64,000 bases of DNA, from contig JACMJZ010000003.1 of assembly GCA_014380365.1 (NCBI GenBank), positions 169,598 through 233,597 on the forward strand, read 5' to 3'. The notes below the pieces were generated by a model. It made no database searches. It was not told where the DNA came from and saw only the letters and a list, made by a program, of their open reading frames with translations. Positions 32,247 through 41,857 of this stretch are shown here, one piece after another. A program made the translations under genes and the position numbers. This DNA is from Pyrinomonadaceae bacterium. GTDB lineage: Bacteria; Acidobacteriota; Blastocatellia; Pyrinomonadales; Pyrinomonadaceae. Position 1 is the first letter of the stretch. Each line of letters opens with the position of its first letter.

Positions 32247-32349
32247 CCTGGACGTTCCAAAAAAACTGCCGAGATCCGGCCGTTTAGTAGAAACTCCCTT
32301 AGCCTTATGTTAAATTTAGGCTTCCTAAAGTCACAACAGCCGGATACAC

Positions 32350-33153
32350 ATGGCAAAGATAATCGCGGTAGCGAACCAAAAAGGTGGTGTGGGGAAGACC
32401 ACTACGGCGGTTAATCTCGCCGCGGTTCTCGCTGGTTTTCAAGTGCCCGTGCTTCTTGTTGACGCCGATCCGCAAGGAAACGCTACCTCGGGCGTGGGGA
32501 TTCAGCGAGGGAGTTTTCGGAAAAGTATTTATCATTCCGTTGTTATGGGCGAGCCTCTGGCCGATGCTGTCCTGCAAACGGAGACACCATTCCTTTCTGT
32601 TTTGCCTGCCAATAAAGACCTGGCAGGCGCTGAGGTGGAGTTGGTGGAAATTGAGAGACGAGAATTTCGACTGAGCCAGGCATTAGCCACGATCGATGAG
32701 GCGTACCAATTTATCATTATTGACTGTCCGCCCTCGTTAGGCCTTCTCACTCTCAATGCTCTTACGGCCGCAAAGTCTCTGCTTGTGCCTATTCAATGTG
32801 AGTATTACGCACTTGAGGGTGTGACGGAGCTCTTTGATACGCTCGCCAGAATTCGGCGGCTTCACAATCCAGGGTTGACTATCGAGGGACTGCTCCTAAC
32901 GATGTATGACGAACGCACCAATTTGTCATCCGCTGTAGCGTCTGACCTTCGCGATTTCTATGGCCGGCAGGTTTTTGAGACGGTGATACCTCGCAATGTT
33001 CGCTTGGCCGAAGCCCCGAGCTATGGGAAGCCCATCACTCTCTACGATCCGCATTCGAAGGGTGCAGACGCCTACTTTCAGTTGGGTAAGGAGATAATGG
33101 CTCATGACACGAAAGGCATTGGGTCGGGGGCTGGGAGCACTGCTCTCGGCTGA
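32350..33153 (+). CDS. parA: Chromosome partitioning ATPase ParA/Soj
   Basis: MAKIIAVANQKGGVGKTTTAVNLAAVLA; IIDCPPSLGLLTLNAL. Confidence 0.97.
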   Translation: MAKIIAVANQKGGVGKTTTAVNLAAVLAGFQVPVLLVDADPQGNATSGVGIQRGSFRKSIYHSVVMGEPLADAVLQTETPFLSVLPANKDLAGAEVELVEIERREFRLSQALATIDEAYQFIIIDCPPSLGLLTLNALTAAKSLLVPIQCEYYALEGVTELFDTLARIRRLHNPGLTIEGLLLTMYDERTNLSSAVASDLRDFYGRQVFETVIPRNVRLAEAPSYGKPITLYDPHSKGADAYFQLGKEIMAHDTKGIGSGAGSTALG

Positions 33154-33970
33154 AGGCGCGGCCCCCGCGACGGAGGAAGCTAACGAGTTTCCAATAGATC
33201 TGATTGACCCAAGCGCATTGCAGCCTCGCGTGCATTTCGATGAAGTCAAGCTGGAGGAGCTTGCGCAGTCGATCAGAGCTAACGGTGTAGTCCAACCACT
33301 CTTGATACGACCGAAGGGCAATAGGTTTGAACTCATCGCTGGCGAGCGGCGATGGCGAGCGGCCCAGCGAGCCGGCCTCACCAAGATTCCCGCAATGCTG
33401 CGCGATGTGTCAGATGACAAAATACTGGAGCTAGCGCTCATCGAGAATATCCAGAGAGAAGACCTGAATCCTATCGAAGAAGCGCTTGCATACAAAAAAC
33501 TTATTGAGACATTGGGGCTGACGCAGGAGACAGTGGCTGAACGTGTTGGGCGCGACCGCTCATACGTTACCAACTATCTGCGATTGCTGCGACTACCAGA
33601 GGATATCCAACAGCTGCTCCAAGCCGGAAGACTGTCTACGGGTCATGCTCGTACTCTGATAGCGCTGGAAGATGCCGATGTTCAACGGCGCCTGGCCAGG
33701 AGGATTATTGAGCAGGATCTCTCGGTCCGAGCGACAGAGCGCTTGGTGCGCCACCGGTTAGACGATCGGCCCGGCACGAAAGCAAGATCAACGGCAGAAC
33801 CTGCGGACGCCAATGTGCGCGCAGCGGAAACGCGGCTACGTCGCCAATTTGGTACCCAAGTTCGAATCGTGAGGATCAAAGGCGGCACTGCGGGTCGGAT
33901 TGAGATGGAGTTTTACAACGCCTCCGACCTGGATCGCCTGTATGCCCTGTTGACGCAAAACTCCCCCTAA
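33104..33970 (+). CDS. parB: Chromosome partitioning protein ParB
   Basis: MTRKALGRGLGALLS; QPLLIRPKGNRFELIAGERRWRAAQRAGL; ENIQREDLNPIEEALAY. Confidence 0.97.
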   Translation: MTRKALGRGLGALLSAEGAAPATEEANEFPIDLIDPSALQPRVHFDEVKLEELAQSIRANGVVQPLLIRPKGNRFELIAGERRWRAAQRAGLTKIPAMLRDVSDDKILELALIENIQREDLNPIEEALAYKKLIETLGLTQETVAERVGRDRSYVTNYLRLLRLPEDIQQLLQAGRLSTGHARTLIALEDADVQRRLARRIIEQDLSVRATERLVRHRLDDRPGTKARSTAEPADANVRAAETRLRRQFGTQVRIVRIKGGTAGRIEMEFYNASDLDRLYALLTQNSP

Positions 33971-34043
33971 AGCTATTGTACATAATACATCAACACGAGG
34001 CAGCACCAACTATAAAGCACCATTCCTTGGTTGCACAAAGTAC

Positions 34044-34079
34044 AAGGAGGGTCTTTTGTTTAAGGAGGGTCTTTTGTTT
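34044..34079 (+). repeat. Perfect 18-nt tandem duplication
   Basis: AAGGAGGGTCTTTTGTTT x2. Confidence 0.9.
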
Positions 34080-34187
34080 GAAGCCCGGGACGCTTGGGAT
34101 TGGTATCTACAGAAATGCTGGTCTCAAAACAGCAGGTCCCGTGGTGAGCATGGTTTAGTAGGGTGTGCTTGACCGTGTTTTTTTCGG

Positions 34188-34703
34188 GTGTTAGACTCCG
34201 ACGCTTTTGCTGCAATCGGATTTTTTTGGAGGGTCTCTGTGCCTGTGTTTGGTTTCTTTGAGGGTTCGATCCAATTAGTTCCGGACGGCACGCTGCTTTT
34301 CCACTTGGCGCTGATCGCCGGCATGGTCGCTTTGCTGAATGCGACTTTGCTGAAGCCGATTAACCGGATTTTGGAGGAGCGGGAGCGCCAAACGAAGGGA
34401 CGTCTGTCGGAGGCAGGTCAGACACGCGCCCTTATCGACGAGAAGATGCGTGAGTACGAGCGTCGTCTGCGTCAGGCTCGAACGGAGGGCTACGCCCTCA
34501 TGGAACAGGGGCGAGCGGCTCTCTCCAGTGAACGCGAGCGCAAGGTAGCTGAAGTCAGATCTGAGATTACCCGCTGGTTGGGTGAGGAGCAGGAAAAGTT
34601 AAAGAAAGACACGTCGCAGGTTAAGCAGACGTTGGAGGCGGACGCTCGATCCCTGGCTCTGCGGATTAGCCGTCAAATTCTTCAGCGAGAGGTCGGCGAG
34701 TAG
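34188..34703 (+). CDS. atpF: ATP synthase F0 subunit b (first copy, b/b')
   Basis: GSIQLVPDGTLLFHLALIAGMVALLNATLLKPINRILEERERQTKGRLSEA...; followed by b, delta, alpha, gamma. Confidence 0.85.
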   Translation: MLDSDAFAAIGFFWRVSVPVFGFFEGSIQLVPDGTLLFHLALIAGMVALLNATLLKPINRILEERERQTKGRLSEAGQTRALIDEKMREYERRLRQARTEGYALMEQGRAALSSERERKVAEVRSEITRWLGEEQEKLKKDTSQVKQTLEADARSLALRISRQILQREVGE

Positions 34704-34734
34704 CCGATCACCTACGATCAATAGGTTACCGATT

Positions 34735-35298
34735 GTGCTACTTGCCATTTTAACGTTAATTCGACTTTTGGGTTTAAGCGAGGGTGGTTGGACTCCCTGG
34801 TGGGCAAACTATCCTGGCTGGGAACTATGGAAGTTTTTCAACCTCATCTTGTTCATCGTGTTTGCGATGCTCCTGCACCGACGCTATGGAAGGCCAATCC
34901 GTGAGAAGTTGCGGTTGCGCGGTGAAGCGATAAAGAGAGACTTGCAGACCGCTCGCGATGAAAGGGACCAGGCTTTGGCAAAGTTGGCCGAGGTGGAAGC
35001 CCGTTTCAGTAATCTCGACTCAGAGATCTCCGCGATCAAAGAAAAATCTGCGCTTGAAGCTGCCGCGGAAAAGGCGCGGCTCCTGTCTGCCACCGAAACT
35101 GAGATAGCAAAGATGCGAGAGCAGGCTAAACGTGAAATTGAGAGTGCGGGGCAGGCTGCCAAGCACGAACTGCGGAGATTCGCGGCGCAGGAGAGTGTAC
35201 GGCGCGCCGAGCAGATTCTCGAAACAGAAATACGACCCGAGGACGACGCGCGATTGATCAACCTTAACGTACAGGAACTCGGGAGGACTTCGCTTTGA
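34735..35298 (+). CDS. atpF: ATP synthase F0 subunit b (second copy)
   Basis: GWELWKFFNLILFIVFAMLLHRRYGRPIREKLRLRGEAIKRDL then coiled coil. Confidence 0.85.
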   Translation: MLLAILTLIRLLGLSEGGWTPWWANYPGWELWKFFNLILFIVFAMLLHRRYGRPIREKLRLRGEAIKRDLQTARDERDQALAKLAEVEARFSNLDSEISAIKEKSALEAAAEKARLLSATETEIAKMREQAKREIESAGQAAKHELRRFAAQESVRRAEQILETEIRPEDDARLINLNVQELGRTSL

Positions 35299-35834
35299 GT
35301 TCACAGACCGTAGCCAGACGGTATGCGTCGGCGCTAGCCGATGTGACTATCGCGCGAGCGGAAGCTGCCGAGGTCCAGGCCGAGTTAGAGGCTTGGGAGC
35401 AAATGATGTTGACGAATGCTTCATTACTCGAGGCATTCAGTAATCCGACCGTCGCATATGAACAAAAGGGCAAAGTTCTCAACGAATTAATCAGCCGCAC
35501 CCGAGTGCGACCAACGACCGCGAATTTTCTTCGCCTCTTATTGAAGAACCAACGACTCGCCGAGTTGCCCGCGGTAAACGCGAAGTTGGCCCAAGTGTTA
35601 GATGAACGCGCCGGGGTCATCAGTGCACAAGTAACTTCGGCTCGGCCCGTGTCTGATGCGACGAAAGTGTCTTTAGAGGAGAAGCTCGGAAAATTAACTG
35701 GCAGGAAAGTGCGTTTGACTTTTGGGACTGACGAATCGCTTTTGGGCGGCATCGTCACCCGCATCGGCTCAACAATCTACGACGGCTCAGTACGTGATCA
35801 ACTTAGGCGGCTCGGCGAGGAGCTCGCGGGTTAA
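35295..35834 (+). CDS. atpH: ATP synthase F1 subunit delta
   Basis: ARRYASALADVTIA...; C-terminal LLGGIVTRIGSTIYDGSVRDQLRRLGEEL. Confidence 0.95.
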   Translation: MSSQTVARRYASALADVTIARAEAAEVQAELEAWEQMMLTNASLLEAFSNPTVAYEQKGKVLNELISRTRVRPTTANFLRLLLKNQRLAELPAVNAKLAQVLDERAGVISAQVTSARPVSDATKVSLEEKLGKLTGRKVRLTFGTDESLLGGIVTRIGSTIYDGSVRDQLRRLGEELAG

Positions 35835-35849
35835 TAGCAGAGGATAACG

Positions 35850-37439
35850 ATGGAACCAATTAGAGCGGACGAAATCAACGAAATCATTCGTAAGCAGATT
35901 GAGAATTTCGAAACCGGTGTGACGGTGATGGAAGTGGGCACGGTCATCAAGGTAGGTGACGGCATTGCTGAAATCCATGGGCTCGAAAAGGTCATGGCTG
36001 GCGAGTTGTTGGAGTTTCCACACGAGGTGCGCGGGCTGGCGTTGAACCTGGAAGAAGATAAAGTCGGAGCCGTCCTCTTTGGCGATTTTCAGACGATTAA
36101 AGAAGGCGACCTGGTCAAGCGAACCGGTCGGATTATGCAGGTTCCCGTTGGTGATTCGTTGGTTGGCCGCGTGGTGGATGCGCTGGGAAATGCAATCGAC
36201 GACCGTGGTCCTATCGTCACGGACACGTATTTTCCAATTGAACGCATCGCGCCTGGCGTAGTCGATCGTCAACCAGTTAAAGAGCCTCTACAGACCGGAC
36301 TGAAAGCGATCGATGCGATGGTCCCGATTGGACGTGGCCAGCGCGAGTTGATTATTGGTGACCGGCAGACCGGGAAAACTGCGGTGGCCGTGGACACGAT
36401 CATAAATCAAAAAGGCAAAGACGTAATCTGCATCTACGTGGCCATCGGTCAGAAGGCGTCGACAGTTGCTCAGGTAGTAAAAACGCTCGCGGACTTTGGT
36501 GCTTTGGAATACACGATTGTCGTCAAGGCGACTGCGTCGGACCCGGCGGCGATGCAGTTTCTGGCTCCATATTCCGGCGCCGCGATGGGCGAGTATTTCC
36601 GCGACAACGGCCGGCATGCATTGACAATCTACGATGATCTTTCGAAGCAAGCTGCCGCTTACCGTGAGATTTCGCTGTTGCTTCGCCGTCCCCCAGGTCG
36701 TGAGGCCTATCCGGGCGATGTGTTCTATCTTCACTCCCGTTTGCTCGAGCGAGCGGCGAAATTGTCCGACGCCAAGGGCGGTGGGTCGTTGACGAGTCTG
36801 CCGATTATTGAAACTCAAGCGGGGGATATCTCCGCTTACATTCCGACCAACGTGATTTCGATCACTGACGGTCAGATATTTCTCGAGGCGGATCTCTTTA
36901 ACAGCGGAATTCGTCCGGCTATCAACGTTGGCAACAGCGTCTCTCGCGTGGGCGGTTCCGCCCAGATCAAGGCGATGAAGCAGGTGGCGGGAACACTCCG
37001 AATTGATCTGGCGCAGTTTCGCGAATTGCAGGCCTTTGCGCAGTTTGGTTCAGACCTGGACAAGGCAACCCAGGACCAGCTCGCGCGCGGACAGCGTCTG
37101 GTTGAAATTTTGAAGCAGCCGCAGTACCAACCGATGAACGTGGAGAACCAGATACTCGTGATTTGGGCTGCCAGCAATGGGTTCGCAGACGATGTCGCTG
37201 TCGAGGATGTGCGCAGCTTTGAGGCCGAGCTCCTTAAGTTTGTGGAAAACTCCCATCCCGGGCTCTTGCAGAGTATTCGCGAGAAGAAGAGCTTGACTGA
37301 AGAAATTGTTGCGGATCTGAAACAAGCGTTATCCGACTTCAAAGAGACGTGGAATGAGAGAGCGTCAGCTACTTTGGACGGAGCGCCTTCGGCTGCCAAG
37401 GGAACAGACACTGCGCAACCTGCTTCCGTAGGAGCATAA
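35850..37439 (+). CDS. atpA: ATP synthase F1 subunit alpha
   Basis: [51 protein letters not shown]. Confidence 0.98.
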   Translation: MEPIRADEINEIIRKQIENFETGVTVMEVGTVIKVGDGIAEIHGLEKVMAGELLEFPHEVRGLALNLEEDKVGAVLFGDFQTIKEGDLVKRTGRIMQVPVGDSLVGRVVDALGNAIDDRGPIVTDTYFPIERIAPGVVDRQPVKEPLQTGLKAIDAMVPIGRGQRELIIGDRQTGKTAVAVDTIINQKGKDVICIYVAIGQKASTVAQVVKTLADFGALEYTIVVKATASDPAAMQFLAPYSGAAMGEYFRDNGRHALTIYDDLSKQAAAYREISLLLRRPPGREAYPGDVFYLHSRLLERAAKLSDAKGGGSLTSLPIIETQAGDISAYIPTNVISITDGQIFLEADLFNSGIRPAINVGNSVSRVGGSAQIKAMKQVAGTLRIDLAQFRELQAFAQFGSDLDKATQDQLARGQRLVEILKQPQYQPMNVENQILVIWAASNGFADDVAVEDVRSFEAELLKFVENSHPGLLQSIREKKSLTEEIVADLKQALSDFKETWNERASATLDGAPSAAKGTDTAQPASVGA

Positions 37440-37451
37440 CACCAGTCGCAC

Positions 37452-38342
37452 ATGCCCAATCTTCTCGACATACGCCGCCGGCTCAAGTCGGTTAAGAACA
37501 CGCAGCAGATCACCAAAGCCATGAAAATGGTTTCTGCCGCGAAGCTCAAGCGCGCGCAAACTCGCGTGGTCACCGCACGTCCGTTCGCTAACAAAATGAC
37601 GGAAGTTCTCGGCGGCCTTGCTGATCGCACTGACGAGAATTTTCACCATCCCTTACTAGACGCTCGCGGCGACGAACGTTATCTGCTGGTGCTTGTGACA
37701 GCCGACAAAGGACTCTGCGGGGCGTTTAATACAAATCTAATCAAAGCCGGGCAGGCGTTTGTCGCCAAGAATTCGGACAAGCAGATTGAGATCCTGCCGG
37801 TCGGACGAAAGGGTCGGGATTTCTTTCGGCGTAGGGCCGCGACCTTAGCGGGCGAATACATCGGCGTTACAGGCAAAGGGCGCGTGGATTTTTCAGAAGC
37901 GCTCGACATTGCGCGAGACATCATTAAACGATTTACTGAAGACGAGGGCATCGACAAGGTTTTTATTATCTACAACGAGTTCAGGTCGGTGCTGCAGCAG
38001 CGGGTTGTTACAGAACAACTCCTGCCGGTTGCCCGCGACGCTTCTACAGTCGAAGAGCCCTCAGCATCGGCGCAACCGCTGACGCTGGTCGACTACATTT
38101 ACGAGCAACCTCCGGCTGAGATCTTCTCACAACTACTCCCGCGCTTAGTGGAGACACAAATCTTTCGAGCACTACTTGAGTCGGTAGCCTCTGAACAGGG
38201 CGCTCGCATGACTGCGATGGACTCGGCTTCCAAGAATGCGCGCGAGTTGATCGATTCGCTGACACTCAACATGAACCGCGTCCGCCAGGCAGCCATCACG
38301 AATGAAATTATCGAAGTCGTTTCGGGCGCAGCGGCGTTGTAG
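37452..38342 (+). CDS. atpG: ATP synthase F1 subunit gamma
   Basis: MPNLLDIRRRLKSVKNTQQITKAMKMVSAAKLKRAQ; C-terminal NMNRVRQAAITNEIIEVVSGAAAL. Confidence 0.97.
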   Translation: MPNLLDIRRRLKSVKNTQQITKAMKMVSAAKLKRAQTRVVTARPFANKMTEVLGGLADRTDENFHHPLLDARGDERYLLVLVTADKGLCGAFNTNLIKAGQAFVAKNSDKQIEILPVGRKGRDFFRRRAATLAGEYIGVTGKGRVDFSEALDIARDIIKRFTEDEGIDKVFIIYNEFRSVLQQRVVTEQLLPVARDASTVEEPSASAQPLTLVDYIYEQPPAEIFSQLLPRLVETQIFRALLESVASEQGARMTAMDSASKNARELIDSLTLNMNRVRQAAITNEIIEVVSGAAAL

Positions 38343-38425
38343 TCCCCCGGACACTGCATCGAGTCGCAGACATGCTGGAATAAGGGAAGCAGCAAACGCG
38401 GCTTCCCTTATTGTTTTTCAGCTCA

Positions 38426-38923
38426 ATGACTAAGCGCCTTAGACAGAACGAAAGAAAAGAAAACCCGTCAACACTGCGACGGGTTGGCCGTTATGGGCCG
38501 CTATTGCTCTGGATAGCCTTCATTTCGTTTGCCTCAACGGGCGAGTTTTCGTCGGACAATTCATCCCGGTTTGTCCGTCCACTCCTGCTCTGGCTTTTCC
38601 CAGGGATCAGCGAGGGACAACTCGCCGGAGTTCATTTTCTAACGCGGAAACTTTCTCATCTCGCTGAATACGCCGTACTCGCGTTTCTGGCGCGTCGGGC
38701 CTTTGTTCTTTCATCGAATGAATTCATTCAGCGGCGGTGGTTTCAGTTGTCATTGACGCTGGTTGTGCTTTGCTCATTGCTTGATGAATTCCAACAGAGT
38801 TACTCGCCCACTCGCAGTGCTTCATTACTTGACTGCGGCATTGACGTGATTGGCGGCTTGACGGTGCTGCTTATCTTCAGGGCGTATGGCAGGCGATCGG
38901 GGCGCAGGATGCGCGCGGCGTAA
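38426..38923 (+). CDS. VanZ-like membrane protein
   Basis: RKLSHLAEYAVLAFLARRAF...LCSLLDEFQQSYSPTRSASLLDCGIDVIGG. Confidence 0.85.
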   Translation: MTKRLRQNERKENPSTLRRVGRYGPLLLWIAFISFASTGEFSSDNSSRFVRPLLLWLFPGISEGQLAGVHFLTRKLSHLAEYAVLAFLARRAFVLSSNEFIQRRWFQLSLTLVVLCSLLDEFQQSYSPTRSASLLDCGIDVIGGLTVLLIFRAYGRRSGRRMRAA

Positions 38924-38936
38924 CAACAACTGCGAA

Positions 38937-38976
38937 ACCGCAAAGGGCGCAAAGTAGACGCAAAGAGTCGCAAATC
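38937..38976. repeat. Single arm of GCAAAG-word intergenic repeat
   Basis: ACCGCAAAGGGCGCAAAGTAGACGCAAAGAGTCGCAAA. Confidence 0.7.
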
Positions 38977-39121
38977 AAACTACACCAACATTCCGGCTTG
39001 GCTCGTCTCGTAGTTATGCAATATTCTTGAACGGGCTCGAGCGGCTGAACTAACGAACCGCTCGGTTCATATCAGTGGAGCGGCACAATGACTACCGCGC
39101 GGTTACTAGAGGAGAAACAAC

Positions 39122-40219
39122 ATGGGAATTCTTGACGCTATTCGCTCTCAGTTTATTGAAGTCATTGAGTGGCTCGACGATTCGGGCAACACGCTCCTTT
39201 ATCGTTTTCCAGTGCAGGGCCAGGAAATCAAGAATGGCGCACGTCTGACTGTGCGTGAGTCGCAGGCGGCCGTCTTTGTTTTCCAGGGTCAGATCGCAGA
39301 TGTGTTTGGGCCCGGCCTCTACACGATCGATGGCGGCAACACACCCATTCTCTCCAAACTTGGCGCCTGGAAACACGGATTCAATTCTCCGTTCAAATCC
39401 GAAGTTTACTTTGTTAACACGAAACAGTTCACCGATCTGAAGTGGGGGACGTCGAATCCGGTCATGATGCGCGACGCAGACTTTGGCATGGTCCGTCTAC
39501 GCGCTTTTGGGATCTACTCGATTCGTGTCGTTGACCCGTCGGCATTCATTAAAGAGATCGCCGGCACCAACGCGCACTTCGTTACGGAAGATATTGAAGG
39601 TCAACTCAAGCGAACTCTGGTCAGCGGGTTTAGCGATGCACTCGCGGAGTCGAAGATTGCGGCGCTCGATCTCGCGTCTAACTACGACGAACTGGGAAAG
39701 TTTAGCCGCGTCAAGATGGCCGATGACTTCAAGGCGTTTGGGTTGGAGTTGACAAAGTTTGTAATCGAGAACGTTTCTTTACCGGCAGAAGTCGAAGCTG
39801 CGATGGACAAGCGGACTTCCATGGGCGTCATCGGCGACGTCGGGCGCTACGCACAGTTTCAAGCGGCTGACGCAATGCGCGACGCTGCCCAGAACACGGG
39901 TGGCGGCGGCGCGGCTACCGGCGCGGGCTTAGGCGCTGGCTTCGCGATAGGCAACGCGATGGCCGGCGCGATGAGCAATGCGATGAATCAGTCGAGCCAG
40001 CCTCAGCCATCTTCGGCTGGAGCTGGGGTCACGGCAGCAAGAGTCAACTGCGCTAAATGTGGAACTGCAAACTTACCTGCGGCGAAGTTCTGTAGTGATT
40101 GTGGCGCCAAGATGGAGACGGCAGGACAAGCTTCACCATGCGCCAAGTGCGGCGTGCCGCTGACGGTCGGGTCAAAGTTTTGCAACGAGTGTGGAACCAA
40201 GGTCGAGCCAGGCGGTTAA
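39122..40219 (+). CDS. SPFH-domain protein with C-terminal zinc ribbons (YdjI-like)
   Basis: MGILDAIRSQFIEVIEWLDDSGNTLLYRFP; two zinc ribbons CAKCGTANLPAAKFCSDCGAK and CAKCGVPLTVGSKFCNECGTK. Confidence 0.88.
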   Translation: MGILDAIRSQFIEVIEWLDDSGNTLLYRFPVQGQEIKNGARLTVRESQAAVFVFQGQIADVFGPGLYTIDGGNTPILSKLGAWKHGFNSPFKSEVYFVNTKQFTDLKWGTSNPVMMRDADFGMVRLRAFGIYSIRVVDPSAFIKEIAGTNAHFVTEDIEGQLKRTLVSGFSDALAESKIAALDLASNYDELGKFSRVKMADDFKAFGLELTKFVIENVSLPAEVEAAMDKRTSMGVIGDVGRYAQFQAADAMRDAAQNTGGGGAATGAGLGAGFAIGNAMAGAMSNAMNQSSQPQPSSAGAGVTAARVNCAKCGTANLPAAKFCSDCGAKMETAGQASPCAKCGVPLTVGSKFCNECGTKVEPGG

Positions 40220-40230
40220 AGAATCACTCA

Positions 40231-40325
40231 AAAACACAGGATCATCACCAAGGCACGGAGACACAAAGCCAGGCAGGGGCTTCAATCTTTGTGCCTTTGT
40301 GTCTTTGTTGTTAGTCCTCGTGTTA
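40231..40325. repeat. Intergenic palindromic CACAAAG-word repeat
   Basis: AACACAGGATCATCACCAAGGCACGGAGACACAAAG ... CTTTGTGCCTTTGTGTCTTTGTTGTTAGTCCTCGTGTT. Confidence 0.8.
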
Positions 40326-40375
40326 CTCTGTGCCGCGCTAATCCAACCCTGCGGCCCTAACCAGGATGAATTCAC

Positions 40376-41638
40376 ATGTTTAGCAAGTTTCCCCCCCGCC
40401 GAGTGGTGATCACCGGAATGGGCTGTGTCACGCCAATCGGAATCGGGCGAGACGCCTTCTGGAATGCATTGATCAAAGGTGAGAGCGGCGTACGCCAAAT
40501 CGACACCTTCGACGTTTCCAACTCGCCAGTAAAGATCGCTGCGCAAGTCCAGGACTTCGACTGGGAGGCGCAGCTCAATCCGAAGGATCGAAAGCATGTT
40601 CCAAGAACAGTGCCACTCGCGTTAGCCGCGGCGCGGGAAGCCCTGAATGATGCAAACCTGCAAACAGAGGAGTTGACTCTCGAACAGCGGCGCTCGATCG
40701 GCGTGGTGTTGGGAACTGGCGGCGGCGGCCTCGCCTTCACCGAGCAACAGTACTCCTATTGGTTCAATGGCCCAGTTAACAAAGCGAGCGTCTATACCAT
40801 TCCCTCCTCAACGCATGGCGGCTTGTCGAGCGAGTTGTCCATGGCGTTTGGACTGCGCGGGCTATCGCATATCGTTTCGACCGGCTGCACCAGTTCAACA
40901 GACGCGATTGCTTATGCGGCTCAACACATCGCGCTCGGGCGCCAGGACACGATGTTAGCCGGTGGCGTGGACGCGCCCATCGCGCCGGGTATTCTCGCGG
41001 GCTTTAACCTCATGACCGTGCTGACCAACGATTTCAATGATGAACCTCATCGTGCTTCGCGTCCCTTTTCTCGCGATCGTTCAGGCATTGTTTTGGGTGA
41101 GGGCGCATGGATTTACGTGCTGGAGGAACTGGAGCAAGCGAAGGAGCGCGGCGCAAAAGTTTATGCGGAGATAACCGGCTACGGTGCGACGTGTGATGCG
41201 TATCACCGCGTGCGGCTCGAAGAGTCGGGCGACGAACCTGCTCGGGCGATGAAACTAGCGCTTGCCGACGCGGGTCGCGCGCCGGGCGAAGTTGATTACG
41301 TGAACCTGCACGGCACTTCGACGGTGCTAAACGATCGCATCGAAACCAGCGCGCTCAAGCTCGTCCTGAATGGGCAGGCGATCAAGACGCCGATGTCAGC
41401 TACGAAGTCGCAGATTGGCCATCCGCAGGGCGCGAGCGGTGCGGCAGGGTTAAGCGCCGCGCTATGTGCAATGCATACCGGAATCATCCCCCCAACCATC
41501 AATCTCGATGAACCCGATCCAGAGTGTGATCTCGATTACGTTGCGAACGAGTCGAGGAAAGCCGACGTGCGTGTCGCGCTCTGCAACTGTATCGGGTTTG
41601 GCTCGAAGAACAGCGCCTTGGTTGTGGAGAAAGTTTAG
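40376..41638 (+). CDS. Beta-ketoacyl-ACP synthase II (FabF-like)
   Basis: RRVVITGMGCVTPIGIGRDAFWNALIKGESGV; STGCTSSTDAIAYAAQHI; NLHGTSTVLND; KSQIGHPQGASGAAGL. Confidence 0.93.
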   Translation: MFSKFPPRRVVITGMGCVTPIGIGRDAFWNALIKGESGVRQIDTFDVSNSPVKIAAQVQDFDWEAQLNPKDRKHVPRTVPLALAAAREALNDANLQTEELTLEQRRSIGVVLGTGGGGLAFTEQQYSYWFNGPVNKASVYTIPSSTHGGLSSELSMAFGLRGLSHIVSTGCTSSTDAIAYAAQHIALGRQDTMLAGGVDAPIAPGILAGFNLMTVLTNDFNDEPHRASRPFSRDRSGIVLGEGAWIYVLEELEQAKERGAKVYAEITGYGATCDAYHRVRLEESGDEPARAMKLALADAGRAPGEVDYVNLHGTSTVLNDRIETSALKLVLNGQAIKTPMSATKSQIGHPQGASGAAGLSAALCAMHTGIIPPTINLDEPDPECDLDYVANESRKADVRVALCNCIGFGSKNSALVVEKV

Positions 41639-41673
41639 GGTTTGAGGTTTGAGTTTTAACTAGATTGAGACGC

Positions 41674-41765
41674 GTCCTCCTTTGCGGTTCTTTGCGCATT
41701 CTTTGCGTCCTTTGCGGTAAATAAATACTGGAACCGCAAAGAACGCAAAGGGCCGCAAAGGAAAG
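41674..41765. repeat. Intergenic palindrome of GCAAAG/CTTTGC words
   Basis: TCCTCCTTTGCGGTTCTTTGCGCATTCTTTGCGTCCTTTGCGGT ... ACCGCAAAGAACGCAAAGGGCCGCAAAGGAAAG. Confidence 0.85.
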
Positions 41766-41857
41766 CTGCACGCACGACCTCCTCAGTTTCGTCGTTTGTC
41801 AAAGACTTTCCAATCAGCTAGGCTTCAATTTTCATTTCAAGAGTCACTAAGAATCCT

